DNA of 56,238 bases from UBA2357 sp041678045 (GCA_041678045.1 JBAYOV010000023.1:1-56238); one strand, 5' to 3'; shown: positions 8,800-17,646, counted from the stretch's first letter. Made by a program: numbers and translations. The notes: generated by a model not told the origin, from the letters alone.

Positions 8800-10854
8800 A
8801 TGAAGTGCAGAATGCAGGCCTGGATGGTCAGTGCAGGCAGCGGCCTTGCGTTGTGGCTGGCCGGGGGCTGGCACGTCCCCGCGCTGGCCGGTGAGGAGCC
8901 GTTCTTCAGCGAATTGCCGATCGTCGCCTCGATCAGCCGCCTGTCGCAGCGTCAGGTGGATGCCCCCACCGCCGTGACGGTGATCGACCGGGCGACGATC
9001 CGGGCCTCCGGCGCCCGGACGCTGAGCGACGTACTGCGCCTGGTTCCGGGCTTTCAGACCTTTGCCGGCAGCGACGTAGCGGCACGGGTCAATTATCACG
9101 GCATCACCGACGAGGATTTCTCGCCCCGGGTGCAGGTGCTGGTCGATGGACGCTCGCTGCATTCGCCCCTGTTCCGCAATGGCATGAACTGGGCGCTGGT
9201 GCCTGTGGCGCTGGAGGATATCGAGCGCATCGAGGCGGTGCGCGGCAGCAACACCACCTCCTTTGGCACGAATGCCTTTCTTGGCGTCATCAACATCGTC
9301 ACCGTCGATCCGGCACTGGTGCGCGGCGGGATGGCCGTGCTGTCGGCAGGCAACCAGGGCATACGCGACCTGACCCTGAGGGGCGGCGCCGCTCTGGGCG
9401 AGGCCGGCAATGTGCGCATCACCTACCAGCACCAGCAGGACGACGGCCTGGACGAGCGCCCCAACGAACAGGGCGTGCATGACTGGGCCGACCGCAACCG
9501 CCTGAAGCGGCTGGACCTGCGCCTGAATCAGCAGCTTGACCCCCGCACCCTGCTGCAGTTCGGTCTGGGCCGGGTCGAGGGCACACGCCTGACCGGGCGC
9601 CTGGACAGGCGCAGCGGCCTGCCACGGCAGGATGACCCCTTGCGCCCGCTGGAAGAGTCCTCGACCTGGATGCAACTGCACTGGCTGCGGACGCTGAGCG
9701 AGCGCTCCGACCTGTCCCTGCGCTACACCTTCAGCGAAGACCGGGGCGACGCGTCCTTCATCAACCCCGATCCGGCGGTGCGTCCCTACCCGTGGCGCAA
9801 CCCTCAGGGCGACCGGGGCAGCCGGCATGAACTGGAGGCGACGCACACCGTGGGGTTTGCCGACGCCCGCCTGGTCTGGGGGGGCAGCTGGCGCAGCGAC
9901 CGCTTCTCGTCGCGCAGCCTGATGGTCGACCAGGGGCGCGTGACCCGTGATGTGGGCCGGGTGTTCGCGAATGCCGAATGGCGGCCGGTCGACGGGTTCA
10001 CCGGCAATGCCGGCCTGTCGCATGAGTACGATTCGCTCGCCGGCGACCACCTTGCGCCCAGAGTGAGTGCGGCCTTTCACCTGGATGACTCGAACAGCGT
10101 GCGTATCGGCTACGCGCGTGCCTGGCGCACTGCCAGCGTGCCCGACTACCGGGCCAGGGAGATGCTCCGGCCAGACGTGGCAGAATGGCTCGGCAACCCC
10201 GCCCTGCCCGCCGAACGGCTCGACAGCTGGGAGTTGGGCTATCTCGGCGACTGGCGCGACTGGCGCATGAGTCTGGATGCCCGGCTCTTTCTCGAGCGCC
10301 TGCGCAACCGCGCAATGAACCAGATTCGCACCGGTGCGTCCTTCGGCCTCGCGAACGCCCCCTACACCGTCGAGGCGCTGCAGAACATCGACATGAAGGG
10401 CTTCGAGCTGCAATGGAAATGGCAACCGCATCCGCACACCAAAGTGATGCTGGGCCATGCCCATATTCATATCGATAGCGAGAACACCGGCTGGGGGCAG
10501 GTGCTGGCCGCCCGCGAAACCAGCAACTTCCACACCTCGCAGCAGCGCTACGTGGAACTGGCCGAGCGCTCCGCACCGCACCGCGCCTCCTCGCTGCTGC
10601 TCATGCAGCACCTGCCCTTCGGCGCAGACCTGTCACTCGCCTGGTACCGGGTGGGCGCGATCAAATGGACGCGCAACACACAGGCACCGGGCTATGACCG
10701 CGTGGATGCCCGGCTCGCCTACCCATTCAGGCTGGGCGCGCAGCGCGGCGAACTGGCCTACACCGTCCAGTCGCTCGGCGGCGCGCATTTCGAGCAACGC
10801 GAACAGCGCGTGGTCGACCGCCGTCACTGGATTTCACTGCGGGTGGAGTACTGA
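8800..10854 (+). CDS. TonB-dependent outer-membrane receptor
   Basis: About 684 residues from the preferred ATG, which follows a GGTGGG-like site. The frame is open back to 8683. A signal peptide ends near VPALAGEE. The plug domain is clear: DAPTAVTVIDRATIRASGARTLSDVLRLVPG, VQVLVDGRS and DIERIEAVRGSNTTSFG. It is followed by a beta-barrel with repeated alternating strands and an aromatic end, SLRVEY. It lies about 200 bases after the cyclase gene on the same strand. It may import the ligand seen by the PhnD-like protein or may itself be controlled by c-di-GMP. The substrate is unknown. Confidence 0.88.
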   Translation: MKCRMQAWMVSAGSGLALWLAGGWHVPALAGEEPFFSELPIVASISRLSQRQVDAPTAVTVIDRATIRASGARTLSDVLRLVPGFQTFAGSDVAARVNYHGITDEDFSPRVQVLVDGRSLHSPLFRNGMNWALVPVALEDIERIEAVRGSNTTSFGTNAFLGVINIVTVDPALVRGGMAVLSAGNQGIRDLTLRGGAALGEAGNVRITYQHQQDDGLDERPNEQGVHDWADRNRLKRLDLRLNQQLDPRTLLQFGLGRVEGTRLTGRLDRRSGLPRQDDPLRPLEESSTWMQLHWLRTLSERSDLSLRYTFSEDRGDASFINPDPAVRPYPWRNPQGDRGSRHELEATHTVGFADARLVWGGSWRSDRFSSRSLMVDQGRVTRDVGRVFANAEWRPVDGFTGNAGLSHEYDSLAGDHLAPRVSAAFHLDDSNSVRIGYARAWRTASVPDYRAREMLRPDVAEWLGNPALPAERLDSWELGYLGDWRDWRMSLDARLFLERLRNRAMNQIRTGASFGLANAPYTVEALQNIDMKGFELQWKWQPHPHTKVMLGHAHIHIDSENTGWGQVLAARETSNFHTSQQRYVELAERSAPHRASSLLLMQHLPFGADLSLAWYRVGAIKWTRNTQAPGYDRVDARLAYPFRLGAQRGELAYTVQSLGGAHFEQREQRVVDRRHWISLRVEY

Positions 10855-11168
10855 TCGCTCGGGGTGATGTCATCGGTATGAATGGAGGCCTTGGGGGGCC
10901 TGCCTGGCATGCTTGGGTAAAAGGCAGTACATTTGCGCCACACCCCTGCCGAAACACCGTCATGTCACGCCCAAGACTTCAAGCGCATCTGCAACGTCCG
11001 GGATGAGGAATATTCCGCTGGGCAACCGCAATGTCAATTCAGACCTCCTTGGCGGCGCCTACGAATACCGTTCTGCCCGGGACCAATGGCAAACCGAAGG
11101 GTGCGCATTCAGGAAACAGATGGACGCGCTGGTGGAGACGCTCGACGGGCGCTGATTTCCAGACAAAA
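10855..11168 (+). pseudogene. Intergenic stretch with a possible HsdM-like gene fragment
   Basis: No convincing intact gene lies between the receptor gene and the HigBA operator. One short plus-strand frame, ending at 11155, includes NSDLLGGAYEY, which recalls the LLGxAYEYL segment of type I restriction methylases (HsdM). It then becomes unrelated: FRKQMDALVETLDGR before the stop. If real, it is a small relic of a lost restriction-modification locus. The match is from memory and is short, so confidence is low. Confidence 0.25.
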
Positions 11169-11185
11169 TTTACCTAACAGGTAAA
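11169..11185. promoter_or_regulatory. Palindromic operator of the higBA module
   Basis: TTTACCT (11169-11175) and AGGTAAA (11179-11185) form a perfect 7-base inverted repeat with an AAC spacer. It ends 20 bases before the toxin start. Its position suggests that the HTH domain of the downstream HigA protein binds it to repress the operon. Confidence 0.6.
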
Positions 11186-11205
11186 GACTGATAAGATGAG
11201 GCGCC

Positions 11206-11535
11206 TTGGAAGTTCGATACAAGGACAAGAAAGTCCGCGAGCTGTGCGAAAAACAGGCCGTCGCCGAGAAAAAGCTCGGGGCGGCCTCTGCACGCAAGTT
11301 GAAAGTGCGGTTGGTGGCGCTGGAAGCGGCGACGCGTGTCACTGATCTGGTTGCGGGCAACCCGCACCCACTCAAGGGGGACCGCCTTGGACAGTTTGCA
11401 CTTGATCTGGCCGGCGGTTGGCGATTGGTCTTCGCCCCGGTCCATGATCCTTGTCCAACACGCCCTGATGGTGGCATCGAATGGTCGCAGGTCACGATCG
11501 TAAGTATTGAATACATAGGGGATTACCATGACTGA
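11206..11535 (+). CDS. higB: HigB-type (RelE/ParE superfamily) toxin
   Basis: This 109-residue protein starts at TTG. It shows the HigB/killer-protein pattern: KKVRELCEKQAVAEKKLG, a Leu-rich helix, PHPLKGDRLGQFALDLAGGWRLVF and a final VTIVSIEYIGDYH. Family members cut mRNA at the ribosome. Its stop overlaps the start of the HTH/metallopeptidase antitoxin gene by 8 bases, so the toxin comes first, as in higBA operons. The weak TTG start may help keep toxin output low. All core family segments are present, so it is probably functional. Confidence 0.85.
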   Translation: MEVRYKDKKVRELCEKQAVAEKKLGAASARKLKVRLVALEAATRVTDLVAGNPHPLKGDRLGQFALDLAGGWRLVFAPVHDPCPTRPDGGIEWSQVTIVSIEYIGDYHD

Positions 11536-12652
11536 ACTGAGTGCTCCCTTTGCGCCAGACTGGGTCTTGCCCCCTGGTGAATCCATTCTCGACATTGCCG
11601 AGGAGCGGGGCTGGACACAAGCGGAATTGGCCCAGCGTCTTGGCTACAGCGAAAAACACATTAGCCAGCTCATCAATGGCAAGGTGCCACTCACAATGGA
11701 CGCCGCCCAGCGGCTCGAACGGGTGCTGGGCGGCACCATGGACTTCTGGCTGTCGCTCGAAGCGAATTACCAGCGGCACAAAGCCCGCCTGGAAGCGGCA
11801 GAACGCCATGTGGCCTGGGTGCCATGGCTGGATGAGCTGCCGCTCAAAGAGCTGATGACATGTGAGGCGATTCCCAAGCAGCGCCTGGACAGCAAGAGCA
11901 AGCCCGGCGTGGTTGAGAGCTGTCTGCGTTTCTTCGGGGTCGCCACGCCCGATGAATGGCGCGCTCATTATGGGGGCATGCAAATGGCCTTCCGCCGCAG
12001 CCGTGCCGAGCAAAGCGACGTCGGAGCCATTTCGGCGTGGCTGCGCCTGGGGGAACAGCAGGCTGAAAAGCTCGACGGCCCCAAATACGACAAAGTCCGC
12101 TTCGAAAAAGCCCTGCGCACCATTCGGGGCCTGACCTGCGAACCGCCCGAAGTCTTCGAACCGCAAATGCGTAAGCTGCTGCACGAAGCCGGCGTGTTCC
12201 TGGTGGTGGTGCCGGCCATACCACGAGCGCACGTCAGCGGCGTGGCGCGCTGGTTGAGCCCCACTCGTCCACTGATTCAGCTTTCGCTGTACGGTAAAAC
12301 CAACGACAAGTTCTGGTTCAGCTTCTTCCATGAAGCGGCTCACATCCTGCTGCACGCCAACAGCAAGGAAGAAAAAAAATCCATTTTTCTGGATGACCCC
12401 AACGCCGTGCACACCGACGACCCTCGAGAACACGAAGCCAACGTTTGGGCTGGAAACTACCTGATTCCAGAGCCGCACACGACTTCCCTGGCCTTTCTTC
12501 GCAGCAAGGCCGCCGTGATCGACTTCGCACAACAGATTGGCGTTCACCCGGGCATCGTGGTTGGTCGACTCCAACACGACAAGCTGATCGAGCCTTCATG
12601 GATGAACGGTTTGAAGCAGAGCTTTCGCTTCAAGGAAACCACCGGCGACTGA
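11528..12652 (+). CDS. higA: HigA-type HTH antitoxin fused to an ImmA/IrrE metallopeptidase
   Basis: This protein has 374 residues, against about 100 for a minimal HigA. Residues about 1-85 form a HigA HTH domain: WTQAELAQRLGYSEKHISQLINGKVPLTMDAAQRL. The C-terminal third is an ImmA/IrrE-type zinc peptidase domain with FFHEAAHILLH (HExxH) followed by EHEANVWAGNYLIP, which holds the likely third ligand. A helical domain of about 150 residues joins them. The fusion could let proteolysis relieve repression or destroy the antitoxin. The start codon overlaps the higB stop, so the genes are cotranscribed. Confidence 0.85.
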   Translation: MTELSAPFAPDWVLPPGESILDIAEERGWTQAELAQRLGYSEKHISQLINGKVPLTMDAAQRLERVLGGTMDFWLSLEANYQRHKARLEAAERHVAWVPWLDELPLKELMTCEAIPKQRLDSKSKPGVVESCLRFFGVATPDEWRAHYGGMQMAFRRSRAEQSDVGAISAWLRLGEQQAEKLDGPKYDKVRFEKALRTIRGLTCEPPEVFEPQMRKLLHEAGVFLVVVPAIPRAHVSGVARWLSPTRPLIQLSLYGKTNDKFWFSFFHEAAHILLHANSKEEKKSIFLDDPNAVHTDDPREHEANVWAGNYLIPEPHTTSLAFLRSKAAVIDFAQQIGVHPGIVVGRLQHDKLIEPSWMNGLKQSFRFKETTGD

Positions 12653-12774
12653 ACCGAAAGCACTCAAAGACAGTCCCCGTTCTGTTCGCTGCTTCATGCG
12701 ATTGCTCTGCGAATGCCCCCTGACTGGCTGGGTGGGGGATAATGAGGCGTGACGATCACGACAAGTCGGTACCG

Positions 12775-13404
12775 ATGACCAAGACAATGATTCCCCTGCT
12801 GTGCGCCCTGTTCCTGGCTGGCAATGCGCTGGCTCAGGGGTTGCGCACTGTGGAAGGGTGCAATATCCGGCGTGGCACGCTGTGCGCCAGCATGAACCTC
12901 AACGGGGCGGACCTGCAGGGGGCCAATCTGGCCAACTCCCAGTTCACCCGTTCGGTGCTGTCGGGGGCGAACCTGAGCGGTGCGCTCCTGAACGAGGCCA
13001 ATCTGTCGAGCACCGACCTGCGTGGCGCGGATCTGGGCGGGGCGAGCATGCTGAAGGTGAACGGGCGGGGCGCCCGTTTCGACGACGCACGCATGGTGGA
13101 GGTGCGCCTGCAGGGGGCTGTCCTGCAAAATGCCCGCTTCGGCGGGGCAGACCTGAGCGGGGCGCAACTGGGCGGGGCCGATTTCACGAATGCCCGCTTC
13201 GACGGGGCGATACTGGACGGGGCCGATCTGCAGCGGGCCACTCTGCGGGCGGCGTCGCTGCGCGGTGCGTCACTGGTGGGGGCCCGGTTGCAGGGGGCGA
13301 ATTTCAGCAGCGCCGACCTGACTGACGCCGACCTGACTGGCGCGAACATCGATCAGGCCATCTTCCGCAATGCCCAGACCACTGGCTGCAAGGGTTGCCC
13401 TTGA
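12775..13404 (+). CDS. Exported pentapeptide-repeat protein
   Basis: About 209 residues from ATG 12775, chosen because it opens a clean signal peptide (MTKTMIPLLCALFLAGNALA, then QG). An open frame extends back to 12742. After a short Cys-containing segment, nearly the whole protein (about 45-200) consists of A(D/N)LxG-type pentapeptides, such as GADLQGANLANSQF and SSADLTDADLTGANI. These should fold into a right-handed quadrilateral beta-helix. It ends in a Cys pair, CKGC. Most studied pentapeptide proteins are cytosolic; this one should be periplasmic. No partner gene is evident, and the function is unknown. Confidence 0.82.
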   Translation: MTKTMIPLLCALFLAGNALAQGLRTVEGCNIRRGTLCASMNLNGADLQGANLANSQFTRSVLSGANLSGALLNEANLSSTDLRGADLGGASMLKVNGRGARFDDARMVEVRLQGAVLQNARFGGADLSGAQLGGADFTNARFDGAILDGADLQRATLRAASLRGASLVGARLQGANFSSADLTDADLTGANIDQAIFRNAQTTGCKGCP

Positions 13405-13470
13405 GGTGAAACGCGGCAGTCCCTATGGTGGGCCTGTCGGACCATGAGTGCCCGCGTTCGGGTTGGCGCC

Positions 13471-14781
13471 TCACTCCAGGGGATGCTCATGGATGACCAC
13501 CTGGTTGCGCCCGCTCTTCTTCGCGGCGTAACAGGCCAGGTCGGCCGCCACCACGATGTCCGACTGGCTGTTTTCGCGCCCGTCGATCGGGCACAGCCCG
13601 ATGCTGGCGCCGATGGTGAAGGTGTGGGCGCCCCACTCGAACTGGTATTCGGCGATCGCGCTGCGCAGCCCTTCGGCGATGCGGCGGGCTTCGTCGAGTG
13701 AGCAGCGCTTGAGGATCAGCGCAAACTCGTCACCGCCAATGCGGCAGATCAGGTCGTCGGCGCGCAGCCGGGAGCAGATCAGCTGGGCGATATTCTTCAG
13801 CAGCACATCGCCGGCGGCATGGCCGCTCGTGTCATTCACCACCTTGAAGCGGTCCAGGTCGATGAAGCACAGCACGCCGGAGTCACCGACCCGGCGCGAG
13901 GCCGAAACCGCGTCTTCAAGCGCCTGCTCGAAGGCCCGGCGGTTGGGCAACTCGGTCAGCGGGTCGTGGGTGGCCTGATAGGCCAGCTGGGCGGTGGCCT
14001 GATCGACCCGGGCCTGCAGGGTGTTGCGGGCTTCTGCAATCGCGCGCGCCATGGTGTTGAAGCCGTGTTCCAGCGCGCGCAACTCACCGCTGGTGGCGTC
14101 GCCGGGCACCGAGACCCGCAGGTCGCCGGCGGCGATGCGGCCCACTGCCGTGGCCAGCCGGGCCACCGGTCGTGAAACCGAGCGCGCCATGCGGGCAGCC
14201 AGGAACATGGTCAGCAGAAAGGCCGTCAGGCTCATGCCCAGTGTGGTGGTGAGCACGGTGCGCTTGTGGGCGCTCAGCGCCTGGGTGTCCAGCTCCAGAT
14301 ACACCCAGCCAATGGGTTCGATCGGCGGCGTGACATGCCTGAACGGGGCGAGGACATCGTCGATGAACAGCGGTACCGACAGTACGGGGGCCGCAATCGC
14401 CAGCCGGTTGGCGCGTTCGGCCAGCACCGTGGGCTCGGCGGTGGCCATGATCCGCGCGGGATCGACAAGCACGGGGCGGCCGCTGATCGATAACTGCTCG
14501 CCGGAGCGGTCATAGATCACGGCCGCAGCCACATCGGGCTGTTCGAGTACGGCCTGGACCAGTCCGTTGAGCGTGTGGGCATTGCCCGACACCACGCCGA
14601 ACTCGGCCGAGGGCGCGAGAAAGCTGATCATCGACACGCCCCGCTCGCGCAGGGCGCGGTCGGCGGCCTGGGTGCCGTGCACGATGAAATAGCCCGCCAG
14701 GCCGGTGGCCAGCATCAGCGTGGGCAGCAGCACCACCAGGATCAGGCGGCTGCGCAGGCTCAGGGTGGCAAGCATGTTCAT
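13471..14781 (-). CDS. CHASE8-like/HAMP/GGDEF diguanylate cyclase
   Basis: 436 residues. Membrane segments at about 10-32 and 180-202 enclose a periplasmic domain of about 145 residues. That domain resembles CHASE8 of the DgcN/YfiN type: ISFLAPSAEFGVVSGNAHTLNGL, then LEQPDVAAAVIYDRSGEQL. A HAMP domain (ARSVSRPVARLATAVGRIAAGDL) leads to a GGDEF domain with DPLTELPNRRAF and an intact IGGDEFALIL. It should synthesise c-di-GMP in response to an envelope signal. Its ATG overlaps the stop of the preceding binding-protein gene by 4 bases, so the two are translationally coupled. It converges on the pentapeptide gene. Confidence 0.88.
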   Translation of the reverse strand: MNMLATLSLRSRLILVVLLPTLMLATGLAGYFIVHGTQAADRALRERGVSMISFLAPSAEFGVVSGNAHTLNGLVQAVLEQPDVAAAVIYDRSGEQLSISGRPVLVDPARIMATAEPTVLAERANRLAIAAPVLSVPLFIDDVLAPFRHVTPPIEPIGWVYLELDTQALSAHKRTVLTTTLGMSLTAFLLTMFLAARMARSVSRPVARLATAVGRIAAGDLRVSVPGDATSGELRALEHGFNTMARAIAEARNTLQARVDQATAQLAYQATHDPLTELPNRRAFEQALEDAVSASRRVGDSGVLCFIDLDRFKVVNDTSGHAAGDVLLKNIAQLICSRLRADDLICRIGGDEFALILKRCSLDEARRIAEGLRSAIAEYQFEWGAHTFTIGASIGLCPIDGRENSQSDIVVAADLACYAAKKSGRNQVVIHEHPLE

Positions 14782-15761
14782 GGCGCGCGTTCCTCCTGGT
14801 ACAGGCGAGCCTGCAGCGTCGCTTCGGTTGGCAGGTTCAGGCCCAGTGCGCGGGCCACCTGGGCGTTGGTGGCGATGCTGAAGCGTTCGGGGGCACGCGC
14901 GGGCGGCAGCGTGTCGGGCAGGGCGGTCCAGTGCTTGAGCAGGTCTGCCAGGTCGCGTGCGATGTCTTCCGGGGTGCTGAACACCGCCGCCAGGGCGCCG
15001 GCCTCCACATAGGCACGGGAGTAGGCAAACACCGGTTTGCGGTAGCGGTAACTGCTGAGCAGGATGGGGCGGGCCAGGGTGGGGGCGGCGGTCACAGGGT
15101 CGGGGAGGATCAGCAAGCCGTCGCTGCTGCTCAGGATGCCGTCGAGTGCGCCGAGCAGTTCGTTGGGGGTCGAAATCCGCCGCGTGTTGGTTTTCAGTGT
15201 CCGGTTTGTGGCGGCCTCGCGCAGTTCGTCTTCCAGATGCAGGCTGGCGGCGCTGAACAGGAAACCGAGCCGTCCTGCGTCGGGGAGCATGGCGCGGATC
15301 AGGGCAACATGCCGGCTCATGGGCTGGTCGAGCACGATGGCGCTCAGCCGTTCGGGTGGGGTGCGCAGGCTGAGCTGTTCGAACTGGCTGCGCGAAACCA
15401 GCGTGGCCAGAATGGGCGGCAGGCTGGCACGTGCTGCCCCGGCCTCCGCGTGCGTCTCCATCTCCAGCAGGGCTTCGGTGGCCATGCCGCCGCAGCCGAT
15501 CAACAGGTCGGCAGCAGCCAGCGCGGCCATGTCGTCGGTATCCGGCGTGCTGCGCGGCGCGAGGTGAATGCGCCGGTACTGGTGTCCGTGCTGCTGTCCG
15601 TCGGAGAGCAGGGCGTCAGAAAAGGCATTGCAGGCAGCTTCGGGTTCGGCCGTCACCACCACCACCTGCAGGGCGCGGGCAAGCGCCGGCGTGCCCAGCA
15701 GGGCGAATATCAGCATCAGCAGGGTCACGGCGCGGAGCACCGGGTGGGGGCCGGCTGGCAT
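14778..15761 (-). CDS. Periplasmic ABC-type substrate-binding-like protein
   Basis: 327 residues. A signal peptide ends near PALARALQ. The body has the two-lobed binding-protein pattern seen in ABC_sub_bind-like families: LQVVVVTAEPEAACNAFSDAL, ADLLIGCGGMATEALLEM, DAGRLGFLFSAAS, DGLLILPDPV and YRKPVFAYSRAYVEAGALAAVFS. No permease or ATPase gene is present. It is followed with a 4-base overlap by a membrane cyclase, the same logic as the PhnD-like/cyclase pair at 5707-8600 but built from a different binding-protein family. It probably acts as the ligand sensor of the cyclase. Confidence 0.75.
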   Translation of the reverse strand: MPAGPHPVLRAVTLLMLIFALLGTPALARALQVVVVTAEPEAACNAFSDALLSDGQQHGHQYRRIHLAPRSTPDTDDMAALAAADLLIGCGGMATEALLEMETHAEAGAARASLPPILATLVSRSQFEQLSLRTPPERLSAIVLDQPMSRHVALIRAMLPDAGRLGFLFSAASLHLEDELREAATNRTLKTNTRRISTPNELLGALDGILSSSDGLLILPDPVTAAPTLARPILLSSYRYRKPVFAYSRAYVEAGALAAVFSTPEDIARDLADLLKHWTALPDTLPPARAPERFSIATNAQVARALGLNLPTEATLQARLYQEERAP

Positions 15762-15866
15762 GGATTCGGGCGAAGGAAGTGAGTGTCAGGTGATGCATGA
15801 ATGATGGAGACTTCCGCAAGACTATCCATGCCAAAGGCAAAGGGCAAGGGGCAATGTCTGAAACGC

Positions 15867-15899
15867 GGCACGCCCCGCAGGGGCTCTGCGGGGCGTGCC
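15867..15899 (-). terminator. Likely terminator of ahpF
   Basis: A perfect 13-base inverted repeat with a 7-base loop begins 25 bases beyond the ahpF stop. On the minus strand it is followed by only a short T-rich stretch (GCGTTTC), so it is a strong hairpin with a weak U-tract. Confidence 0.55.
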
Positions 15900-15924
15900 G
15901 GGAGATTGCCGCGTGCCGGGGCGC

Positions 15925-17520
15925 TCAGACGGTGGCGGCGTCCTGGGGGACGGTTTCGGGCGAGTTGCGGATCAGGTGATCGAAGGCAGACAGTGCGGCC
16001 TTGCTGCCTTCGCCCATCGCAATGATGATCTGCTTGTAGGGCACGGTGGTGCAGTCGCCTGCGCCGAACACGCCCGCTGCGGAGGTCTGGCCCTTCGCAT
16101 CGACCACGATCTCGCCGAAACGCGACAGCTCGATGCTGCCCTTGAGCCAGTCGGTGTTGGGCAGCAGACCGATCTGCACGAACACGCCCTCAAGCGCGAT
16201 GGTGTGCGATTCGCCGCTTTCGCGGTTCTTGTACACCAGCCCGTTGACCCGCTGGCCGTCGCCGGTCACCTCGGTGGTCTGGGCCTGGGTGACGATGGTC
16301 ACATTGGGCAGGCTGCGCAGCTTGGCCTGCAGCACCGCATCGGCGCGCAGCGTGCTGTCGAATTCGATCAGCGTCACCTTGCCGACGATGCCGGCCAGGT
16401 CGATGGCCGCTTCCACGCCGGAGTTGCCACCGCCGATCACCGCCACATGCTTGCCCTTGAACAGCGGGCCGTCGCAGTGCGGGCAGTAGGCCACGCCACG
16501 CCCACGGTATTCCTGCTCGCCGGGGACGTTGAGTTCGCGCCAGCGCGCGCCGGTGGCCAGGATCACGGTGCGGCTCTTCAGCACGGCACCGTTTTCGAGC
16601 GTCACCTCGGCATGGCCGCTGGGGCTGTCCGCAGGCTTCAGCGCAGTGGCGCGCTGCAGGTTCATCACGTCGACCTCATACGTCTTCACATGCTCTTCGA
16701 GCGCCGCGACCAGCTTCGGGCCTTCGGTTTCCTTCACCGAGATGAAGTTCTCGATTGCCATGGTGTCCATCACCTGGCCGCCGAAGCGCTCCGCGACGAT
16801 GCCGGTGCGGATGCCCTTGCGGGCTGCATAGATGGAGGCCGCCGCGCCTGCCGGGCCACCGCCGACGACGAGCACGTCGAAGGGCTCTTTTTCGGACAGT
16901 TTCCTGGCGTCGCGGGCTGCCGCGCCGGTATCCACCTTGGCGAGGATCTGCTCCAGCGTCATGCGCCCGGAGTCGAACGGTTCGCCGTTCAGATACACGG
17001 TGGGCACGGCCATGATGTTGCGGGCGTTCACCTCGGCCTGGAACAGGGCGCCGTCTATCATCGAGTGGCGCACGTTGGGGTTGAGCACCGCCATCAGGTT
17101 GAGCGCCTGCACCACGTCCGGGCAGTTGTGGCAGGACAGCGAGATGTAGGTCTCGAACACGAACTGGCCTTCCAGCGCCTTCACCGCCTCGATCTGCTCG
17201 GCCTCGACCTTGGGCGGGTAGCCCCCGGCCTGCAGCAGCGCCAGCACCAGCGAGGTGAATTCATGCCCCATCGGCAGCCCGGCAAAGCGGATGCCCATGT
17301 CGCTGCCCAGGCGCGACACCGAGAAGGAGGGCACGCGCTCGCTGCCGTTGTCGTCGGCCACGCGCAGCGTCACCGTATCGGACTGGGCTGCGATGTCTTC
17401 GAGCAGCGCGCGCATTTCAGCGGACTTGGGCTGGTCGTCGAGAAACGCGACCAGTTCCACGGGCTCGCTGATGCGTTCGAGCAGGGTCTTGAGTTGCGAC
17501 TTCATGTTGGCGTCAAGCAT
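15925..17520 (-). CDS. ahpF: Alkyl hydroperoxide reductase subunit F
   Basis: 531 residues from MLDANMKSQLK; an open frame extends further upstream but has no family similarity. The N-terminal double thioredoxin-fold domain carries SCHNCPD (near 130). The thioredoxin-reductase-like part has VLVVGGGPAGAAA for FAD, VAYCPHCDG as the redox disulfide, VIGGGNSG for NAD(P)H and GVFGAGDCT near the end. It passes electrons from NADH through these disulfides to AhpC, which reduces peroxides. It lies 257 bases downstream of ahpC on the same strand, with a structured spacer between them. Length and motifs are standard for the family. Confidence 0.95.
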   Translation of the reverse strand: MLDANMKSQLKTLLERISEPVELVAFLDDQPKSAEMRALLEDIAAQSDTVTLRVADDNGSERVPSFSVSRLGSDMGIRFAGLPMGHEFTSLVLALLQAGGYPPKVEAEQIEAVKALEGQFVFETYISLSCHNCPDVVQALNLMAVLNPNVRHSMIDGALFQAEVNARNIMAVPTVYLNGEPFDSGRMTLEQILAKVDTGAAARDARKLSEKEPFDVLVVGGGPAGAAASIYAARKGIRTGIVAERFGGQVMDTMAIENFISVKETEGPKLVAALEEHVKTYEVDVMNLQRATALKPADSPSGHAEVTLENGAVLKSRTVILATGARWRELNVPGEQEYRGRGVAYCPHCDGPLFKGKHVAVIGGGNSGVEAAIDLAGIVGKVTLIEFDSTLRADAVLQAKLRSLPNVTIVTQAQTTEVTGDGQRVNGLVYKNRESGESHTIALEGVFVQIGLLPNTDWLKGSIELSRFGEIVVDAKGQTSAAGVFGAGDCTTVPYKQIIIAMGEGSKAALSAFDHLIRNSPETVPQDAATV

Positions 17521-17646
17521 TGGGCACTCCTTGAAGAATGGGGCCGCAGCAGCGCGCGGACCGGTCGATGTGTGGGGTTGTTGGGGGTTGGGGGCGTTCG
17601 GTGTTGTTCTGTGTTGTTCGTGGGCTGGCGCCACGCGGGGGCGCCT

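Noticed and set aside
8608..10611. 667-codon open frame antisense to the TonB-dependent receptor
   Set aside because: No signal peptide or domain motif; the receptor on the plus strand has plug and barrel signatures.
12834..13349. Minus-strand pentapeptide-like frame
   Set aside because: It is a mirror of the repeat structure of the plus-strand pentapeptide gene and has no start context or signal peptide.
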